A stretch of 64,000 nt of DNA from Myotis daubentonii (taxonomy: Eukaryota; Chordata; Mammalia; Chiroptera; Vespertilionidae): positions 110,576,102 to 110,640,101 of the forward strand of contig NC_081861.1 in the NCBI RefSeq assembly GCF_963259705.1, written 5' to 3'. A program made the translations under genes and the position numbers. Below are positions 58,255 to 64,000 of this stretch, piece after piece. Every line of letters starts with the position of its first letter. Position 1 is the stretch's first letter. The notes under the pieces are model-generated. The model saw only the letters and a list, made by a program, of their open reading frames with translations, made no database searches and was not told the DNA's origin.

Positions 58255-58481
58255 TTGTTTTATTTTTTTAATATTTTTTATTGATTTTTAACAGAGAGGA
58301 AGGGAGAGAGATAGAGAGTTAGAAACATTGATGAGAGAGAAACATCGATCAGCTGCCTCCTGCACACCTCCTACTGGAGATGTGCCTGCAACCAAGGTAC
58401 ATGCCCCTGACCAGAATCGAACCTGGAACCCTTCAGTCCACAGGCTGACGCTTTATCGACTGAGCCAAACCTGTTTCGGCC
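58255..58481 (-). repeat. Ves SINE nested in L1
   Basis: Reverse Ves with cagaatcgaacctggaaccc and ccaaacctgtttcggc. Flanked by cattttcattttatt (58240-58254, 58482-58496). The host L1 is continuous without it. Confidence 0.92.
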
Positions 58482-58649
58482 CATTTTCATTTTATTCTTG
58501 TGTATGGTGTTGGTTGGTGATCTAGTTTCTTTTTCTTTTCTTCTTCTTCTTTTTTTTTTTGCATGTATGTGTCCAATTTTCCCTGCACCACATATTGAAT
58601 AAACTGCCTTTACTCCAGTGTATTCTATTTCCTCCTTTGTCAAATATTT

Positions 58650-58742
58650 CTTTTTTCTTCACTGGGAGGAGAGGGGGCTGGGGTCCAGCCCCAGCAAGGG
58701 GGAAAAGAGGGGGAGGAGAGTGGGAGGAGAGGGAGAGGAGAC
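58650..58742 (-). mobile_element. Unidentified 93-bp retroposon-like insert with hairpin
   Basis: Flanked by a perfect 12-bp duplication tgtcaaatattt (58638-58649 and 58743-58754) inside antisense L1. Removing it restores the L1 sequence. On the minus strand it is pyrimidine-rich, contains a perfect 8-bp stem (ggggctgg / ccagcccc at 58674-58681 and 58685-58692, 3-nt loop) and ends in a short A-rich tail. I do not recognise a source RNA. Confidence 0.7.
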
Positions 58743-59068
58743 TGTCAAATATTTATTGACTGTAAAGATGTCTGTTGATTTCTGGGTTCTCTGTTGTTTC
58801 ACTGTTTATATAATTGTTCTTATGTCATAACTCGGCTATTTTCATTACAATGGCTTGCAGTATAGTTTGATACTTGGTACTGTAATACTTCCAACTTTGT
58901 TCTTCTCTCTCAAGATTGCAAGGGCTATTTGGGTCTATTTTGGTTCCATATAAATTTTTGGAATGTTTTTCTATGTCTTTGAAATATGTCCTTGGTATTT
59001 TAATAGGAGTTGCATTGAACCTATGGATTGCTTTGGGTAGTATGGACATTTTAATGAGGTTAATTCTT

Positions 59069-59311
59069 TTTTCTAAATTTCTTTTTTAAAATGTTTATTG
59101 TTGAAAGTATTACATAGGTTCTCCTTTTCCCCCCATTAACCTTTTCCAGTCCGCTTCCATTTCCCCCTGCCCAGGCCCTTACCACCCCATTGTCTGTGTT
59201 CATGGATTATGCATGTACACATACAAGTTAATAGGTTGATCTCTTCCCATCCACTCTCCCCTGACTTCCCTCTGAGGTTCAACAGTCTGTTCATGCTTTT
59301 ATGACTCTGGT
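59069..59311 (-). repeat. L1 3' tail nested in L1
   Basis: 3' UTR piece (ttgttgaaagtattacatag; cttccctctgaggttcaaca). Flanked by aatgaggttaattctt (59053-59068) and aatgatgttaattctt (59312-59327). Confidence 0.85.
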
Positions 59312-59409
59312 AATGATGTTAATTCTTCTACTTTGTGAACGTGAATATTCTTCCACATATTTGAATATTTCTTAATTTTTTTCATTGTGAATAATGCATA
59401 TCTATATAT

Positions 59410-59722
59410 TTTATTATTATTATCTGTTGTTGTTGACAGTATTATAGATATCCCCCAATTTCCTTGCCCACTTTAATCCGCCTCCTCCCAGCCCCTGTTC
59501 TATCCCAGGCTTTAATATGCTATTGTCTATGTCCGTTGGTTATTCATATCTGTATATAAGTTCTTTGGTTAAGCTCTTCCCATCTGCCCCCCTCCCTTCT
59601 GAGATATGTCAGTCTGTTCCATACTTCCATGCCTCTGGACCTATTTTGTTTGTTAATTTATTATTTCAATAGATTCCATTTTAAGTGATATCATGTGATA
59701 TTCATCTTTTTCTGACTGATAT
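59410..59722 (-). repeat. Second L1 3' tail nested in L1
   Basis: ttgttgacagtattatagat, cttaccactgcccc-like and gttctttggttaagctcttc, then ORF2-end sequence. Boundaries are approximate and no duplication was found. Confidence 0.65.
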
Positions 59723-60650
59723 TCCTAAATTTATTTCTTCAATATCAAATAATTTTCCCAGTACAGGTCTTTTATCTCCTTGGATAAATTTATTCCCAGG
59801 TACCCTATTATTGCAATAGTAAATGGGGTTGATTTTTTTAGTTTATCTTTCTGATAGTTTATTATCGGTGTATAAAAATGCCATTAATATCTGGATGTTG
59901 ATTTTGTATCCTGCATCTTTGTGGAATTCATTTATTAGATCTAGTAGTTTTCTATATACAATATCATATCATGTGCAAATAATGTCAGTTTTATTTCCTC
60001 CTTTCTGATTTGTATGCCTTTTATTTCTTCTTCTTGCCTAACCACTAAGACTAGAACTTCCAGTACTATGTTAAATAAGAGTTGTGAGAGCAGACATCCC
60101 TGTCTTGTTCCCGATCTTAGGGGAAACACTTTAAGTTTTTGCCCATTGAATATGATGTTGGCTGTTTTTCACATGTGGCCTTTATTATGTTGAGGTATGA
60201 TCCTTTTATTCCTACTTTGCTGAGAGTTTTTATCATAAACTGGTGCTAGATTTTATTGAATGATTTTTCTGCATCTATTGCTATGGTCATGTGATTTTTA
60301 TCTTTCATTTTATTTATGTAATATATCACATTTATTGATTTGCAAATATTGTACCAAACTTGATCCCCAGAATAAATTCTACTTGACCATGGTATTTCAT
60401 TCTTTTTAATTTATTGCTGGATTTGATTTGCTAATATTTTTTTGAGGGTTTTAGCATCTATGTCCAGCAGGGATATTGGAGTATAATTCTCTTTCTTTGT
60501 AGTGTCTTTATCTTGTTTTGGTATTAGGATAATTTTGGCCTTGTAAAAGAGCTTGGAAGGCTTCCCTCTTCTTGAATTTTTTGGAGTAATTTGAAAAGGA
60601 TATGTGTTTATATAATTGGTTTTTACCATTGTTCAATATCCCTCTAACAG

Positions 60651-60875
60651 GTACCACTACAATAGAAAAATATGACCTCAGGACCAATACCTGGTTACAT
60701 ATTGGCACCATGAATGGCCGTAGGCTTCAGTTTGGAGTTTCAGTTATTGATAATAAGCTCTATATTGTGGGAGGAAGAGATGGTTTAAAGACTTTGAATA
60801 CTGTGGAATGTTTTAATCCAGTTGGCAAAATCTGGAGTGTGATGCCTCCCATGTCAACACATAGGCACGGCTTAG
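60651..60875 (+). CDS. KLHL4: KLHL4 exon: Kelch repeats 1-2
   Basis: 225 bp, acceptor cctctaacag, donor cttag|gtaaga. It starts with two bases completing Gly and ends with one base of Gly. It encodes [40 protein letters not shown] and [20 protein letters not shown], ending STHRHGLG. Each blade shows the expected pattern: double Gly, a Tyr or Phe six residues before the conserved Trp, and a following strand with R(R/H). Kelch blades form the substrate-binding propeller. The 5' end of a large antisense L1 lies only about 48 bp upstream, so the native intron tract before this exon is very short. Confidence 0.95.
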
Positions 60876-61474
60876 GTAAGAATTTAATGTTATATGGTTT
60901 ATAAAGAATGTATAGTTCACAGAACTATTTAAAAATTAAATTCAGCTGCACATTATTGGGATGTAGCAAATCCTGTAGTCAAAATGTCTCCAAAATGCTG
61001 AAAAGCTTAAGCAAATAGTCAAAACCTTTGAAACTTTTTTTCTTGTTTCAGATGTCATACTTGTTACAATGGATACAAACTTTGAGAAGGATTACATTAT
61101 TGAGGAACACAAAACTACAATAGTTTTGTTCCAAACTCAATTTAGAGGAAAGAGCACTTGATAATGGAGAGACGTGTTTCTAGTTAGATGAATCGTTCTT
61201 TTCTATAATAGGCAAATCTATATTTAAGCAAAAAGCCTATGATGCAGATCCAAGTCAGGGAAAAACTACTTCAGTTGAGAGCAGCTCTAAGTTATATGTA
61301 ATCCAGAGTTTATAAAAAAAAGTTTAAGAAAGATGCAGTGGAGACATCTAGAACAGTGGAGAACTTTGATTCTCCTAAATATCTGTTAGGGTACATCTTT
61401 GTTCTTATTAGTCTTCATACATTTTCAATATCATAGTCGTTTGAAAAAAAATAAACATAATAATTTCCTTGTTA
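60876..61474. other. KLHL4 intron, nothing recognised
   Basis: No recognised repeat. Confidence 0.5.
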
Positions 61475-61648
61475 CTTTTTTTATTGATTAAGGTATTACA
61501 TATGTGCTTCTATTCCCCCCAGTCCCCCCCCGCCCCCGCTCATGCCCTCACCCCCTGGTGTCCATGTCCATTGGTTATGCTTATATGCATGCATACAAGT
61601 CCTTTGGTTGATCTCTCCCCCTTACCCCCACCCTCCCCTACCTTCCAG
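61475..61648 (-). repeat. L1 3' UTR fragment
   Basis: ttattgattaaggtattaca, gtccattggttatgcttata and cctttggttgatctctcccc match the young bat L1 3' UTR. Only about 170 bp long. Confidence 0.85.
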
Positions 61649-62159
61649 AACTACTTTTACACAGCTAAAAAGTGGCAGACCCAGGTCTGGTGTCATTTGC
61701 CCCCAAATTATCTGATAAATAGTCTATTTCAAATGTATGATTATATTAATTATATTCAGCTCAGTTGTGTCAGTGATTCAAAGACATAGCTTAGAAAATA
61801 TATCTTACAGAGAAATCAGAGCAAGTTTTAAAATATATTGATGTTTCTAAAGAGATAGGATAGGTGATGAGGATATATCTGAGAGCTCATTGAGATGGTA
61901 AAGAAGGTGAGGGCAGAGGGGACTCATGTATTCCCAGAGCAGTTGAGAAGCAGTTAGAAAGGGGGTATTTATAGTATCTAATATAACACATTTCTAAATA
62001 CTCCTCAAAAACCCTATCTATTTAGTTATCTGATGAGAACCTTTTTTTATCCCTATAATCTTAACAGGCATTAGAAGGACAACAGTTAGCCTACATTTCT
62101 AAGATTTATCTAAGATTCAGTGTCATATCTCATCTACTTCCTACTTTAAAAATAGCATT
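61649..62159. other. KLHL4 intron, nothing recognised
   Basis: No recognised feature. Confidence 0.5.
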
Positions 62160-62172
62160 GAAATTATGCCAG

Positions 62173-62394
62173 AGCTGAAACTGGTTTGGCTTGGTGGACG
62201 GAGCTTCGGCCTGCGGACTGAGGGGTCCTGGGTTCGGTTCCGGTCAAGGGCATGTGCCTGGGTTGCGGGCACTTCCCCATTGGGGGATGTGCAGGAGGCA
62301 GGTGATCGATGTTTCTCTCTCATCGATGTTTCTGGCTCTCTGTCCCTCTCCCTTCCTCTCTGTAGAAAATTGGTAAAGTATATTTTAAAAAAAA
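62173..62394 (+). repeat. Ves SINE, young-looking
   Basis: ctgaaactggtttggcttgg head and ggttcggttccggtcaaggg box-B-like. Flanked by a perfect 13-bp gaaattatgccag (62160-62172 and 62395-62407). Confidence 0.93.
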
Positions 62395-62699
62395 GAAATT
62401 ATGCCAGAAAAATCAATTTCCCTTATCTACCACATCCTCAGAAATGATGTGTTCCACTACCTCCTTTGGCTTCAGTATGACAACAATGATACATTTCCAT
62501 GATAATGGTAATTATGCCTGAAAATTTTCTTGGATTAAAATACCATATTTAGTTTCATATCAAGATCAGTAAATTATTCATGTGTACACAAAATCATTTA
62601 AGAAACTAAAACAAATTTTTAGTCAGTTTGTTGTTTGCATATAATAGCCATTATATGTATTATACCTAGGTGAACCCTCATGCTGTTTTTATTCTTTAG

Positions 62700-62862
62700 G
62701 TGTAGCCACACTTGAAGGACCAATGTATGCTGTTGGTGGTCATGATGGATGGAGTTATCTAAATACTGTAGAAAGATGGGACCCTGAGGGACGTCAGTGG
62801 AATTACGTGGCTAGTATGTCAATTCCTAGAAGCACAGTTGCTGTCGCTGCATTAAACAACAA
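62700..62862 (+). CDS. KLHL4: KLHL4 exon: Kelch repeat 3 and start of the next
   Basis: 163 bp, acceptor attctttag|g, donor aa|gtgagt. It encodes [40 protein letters not shown] and [13 protein letters not shown], with the last Lys codon split across the donor. The GGHDG and ERWDP-W patterns are typical Kelch blade residues. From memory, human KLHL4 has STPRSTVGVVALNNK here, so Thr to Ile and Gly to Ala are possible bat changes. The gene continues downstream; the remaining blades are not in the window. Confidence 0.95.
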
Positions 62863-62953
62863 GTGAGTAAGCTAAAATATGCATGGTCTTTGCTCCTAGG
62901 TCATGTGCTACAGCACTTCATTGATGTGATCCATCAATCAAAAAGTATTCCCA

Positions 62954-63190
62954 GGCCCTAGCCAGTTTTGCTCAGTGGATAGAGTGTTGGCCTGTAGACT
63001 GAAGGGTCCTGGATTCAATTCTGGTCGAGGGCACGTATCTCATTGCAGGCTTCTGGCCTTTGTTGGGGGCATACGGAAGGCAACCAATTGATGTGTCTCT
63101 CTTATATCAGTGTTTCTGTCTCTCCCTCTCCCTTCCATTCTCTAAAAATCAATGGAAAAAGTATCCTCAGGTGAGGATTTAAAAAAAAAA
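62954..63190 (+). repeat. Ves SINE (long 3' variant)
   Basis: ggccctagccagttttgctc head, cctcaggtgaggatttaaaa tail, like 126-378. Flanked by aaaaagtattcc and aaaaagcattcc. Confidence 0.9.
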
Positions 63191-63221
63191 AGCATTCCAA
63201 ATGACCAGAATATCCTAGTTA

Positions 63222-64000
63222 TCCTATATAATAAAAGCCTAGCCGAAACCGGTTTGGCTCAGTGGATAGAGCGTCGGCCTGTGGACTGAGGGGTCCCAGG
63301 TTTGATTCCAGTCAAGGGCATGTACCTGGGTTGCTGGCACATCCCCAGTGGGGGATGTGCAGGAGGCGGCTGATCGATGTTTCTCTCTCATTGATGTTTC
63401 TGACTCTCTATCTCTCTCCCTTCCTCTCTGTAAAAAATCAATAAAATATATATTTAAAAAAAAAAAGCCTAGGTGGTATCACACCCTTGCGCGATGCCCT
63501 TGATTGACATCATCACAAGATGGCCACCACAAATGGCCGGCAGGGGAGGGCAGTTGTGGGTGATCCACAAGATGGCCAGCAGGGGAGGGCAGTTGTGGGT
63601 GATCAGGGTGGCAGGAGAGGGCAGTTGGGGGCAAACAGACCAGCATGGTAGGGCAGTTGAGGGCAATCAGGCCAGCAGAGGCGGGCAGTTGGGGGCGATC
63701 GGGCTGCCAGGGGAGGGCAGTTGTGGGTGATTGGGCTGCCAGGGGAGGGCAGTAGGGGGCTATCGGGTCGTCAGGGGAGCAGTTAGGTGTCAATTAGGCC
63801 AGCAGGGGAGCGGTTAGGGGGCAATCAGGCTGGCAGGCAGAAGCGGCTAAGGGCAATCAGGCAGGCAGGCAGGTGAGCGGTTAGGAGCCAGAAGCCCCAG
63901 ATTGTGAGAGGGATGTCCAACATCCCCCAGGGGGTCTCAGATTGGATAGGGTGCAGGCTGGGTTGAGGGACAACCCACCCCCTGTGCACGAATTTCATGC
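63222..64000 (+). mobile_element. HeliBat-type Helitron, cut by window end
   Basis: A|TCCTATATAATAAAAGCCTA at 63222; the window stops at gtgcacgaatttcatgc, just before the expected CTAG. The interior has ~30-40 bp repeats (ggggagggcagttgtgggtg; 63540-63800). A Ves SINE sits 21 bp inside the 5' end. Confidence 0.87.
63243..63462 (+). repeat. Ves SINE nested in Helitron
   Basis: ccgaaaccggtttggctcag head and ataaaatatatatttaaaaa tail. Flanked by aaaagcctag on both sides (63233-63242, about 63463-63472). The head is close to the young Ves consensus. Confidence 0.93.

Larger units (their letters stand above)
57035..60603 (-). repeat. Large antisense L1 with several nested insertions
   Basis: 3' UTR from 57035, then antisense ORF2 to about 60603 (tttgaggaaactcaatactg; tttgttgatttgttgatgac; aatgatgatttgcaaat-type runs). 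It is 5'-truncated in the reverse transcriptase. Nested elements are a Ves SINE (58255-58481), a 93-bp retroposon-like insert (58650-58742) and two L1 3' tails (59069-59311, 59410-59722). All ORF2 frames are broken. Its 5' end lies about 48 bp before the KLHL4 exon at 60651. Confidence 0.83.
32438..62862 (+). other. KLHL4: KLHL4 gene, internal coding part (7 exons; 5' and 3' ends outside window)
   Basis: Seven exons join in one open frame of 1290 bp (430 codons) with canonical GT-AG introns and compatible phases. The product is a BTB-BACK-Kelch protein of the KLHL1/KLHL4/KLHL5 group. Such proteins usually act as substrate adaptors for CUL3 ubiquitin ligases or bind actin; KLHL4's own substrate is not established as far as I know. 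KLHL4 is preferred over KLHL1 and KLHL5 because of diagnostic stretches I remember from human KLHL4: TQH-E-MN before the [39 protein letters not shown], and GGMDAMKG at the first Kelch blade. Human KLHL4 has about 718 residues, so roughly 165 N-terminal and 120 C-terminal residues are missing. No stop or frameshift is present, so the gene looks functional. The introns are packed with L1, Ves and Helitron insertions. Confidence 0.9.

Noticed and set aside
32438..62862. KLHL1 or KLHL5 as the gene identity
   Set aside because: Residues such as [24 protein letters not shown] and GGMDAMKG fit KLHL4 better than the other two as I remember them. An alignment would settle it.

Overview
This is mammalian nuclear DNA, and the repeats point to a vesper bat (Vespertilionidae). 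Four lineage signatures occur together: about twenty tRNA-derived Ves SINE copies, many non-autonomous HeliBat-type Helitrons (5' TCCTATATAATAAAAG-like, 3' hairpin then CTAG, inserted between A and T), SPIN-like hAT elements, and a young full-length L1. Species and family come from remembered repeat consensus, not a database search.

The only host gene is on the + strand. Seven exons (32438-62862) with GT-AG borders and matching phases encode 430 uninterrupted residues of a BTB-BACK-Kelch protein, best matched to KLHL4 (X-linked in human). The exons cover the end of the N-terminal leader, the BTB and BACK domains and the first Kelch blades. The first ~165 residues must lie upstream of the window and the last Kelch blades downstream. 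The first 32 kb are therefore most likely 5' intron.

Layout. 1-9050: quiet intronic DNA with SINEs, an old L1 tail, a hAT, and a crowded run of Helitrons at 4686-5033 and 6105-9041. 9050-24800: a stack of L1 insertions. An old antisense L1 carries Ves SINEs, a Helitron with a ~25-copy minisatellite (12891-14467), a full-length bat L1 (14840-21992; ORF1 intact, ORF2 broken), a solo LTR and a SPIN element. 24800-32437: older DNA repeats (Tigger1-like with a nested hAT), L1 tails, a MIR, and a composite Helitron ending 142 bp before the first exon. 32438-62862: the KLHL4 exons, with introns carrying a twin-primed inverted L1, a Tigger3-like fossil, composite Helitrons (42908-44388, 54498-55867), many Ves copies and a 3.5 kb antisense L1 ending about 48 bp before an exon. 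62863-64000: two Ves SINEs and a Helitron cut by the window edge.

The most unusual content is the composite Helitron family. Five copies share a CCAAT/YY1-like 5' module and two internal tandem arrays (34-bp and ~48-bp units) of very different copy number. In four copies a relict internal Helitron end abuts a second Helitron start, as expected if a terminator was bypassed. A second point of interest is a 93-bp insert at 58650-58742 with a short poly(A) on the minus strand, a 12-bp target-site duplication and a hairpin, which I could not assign to any family.
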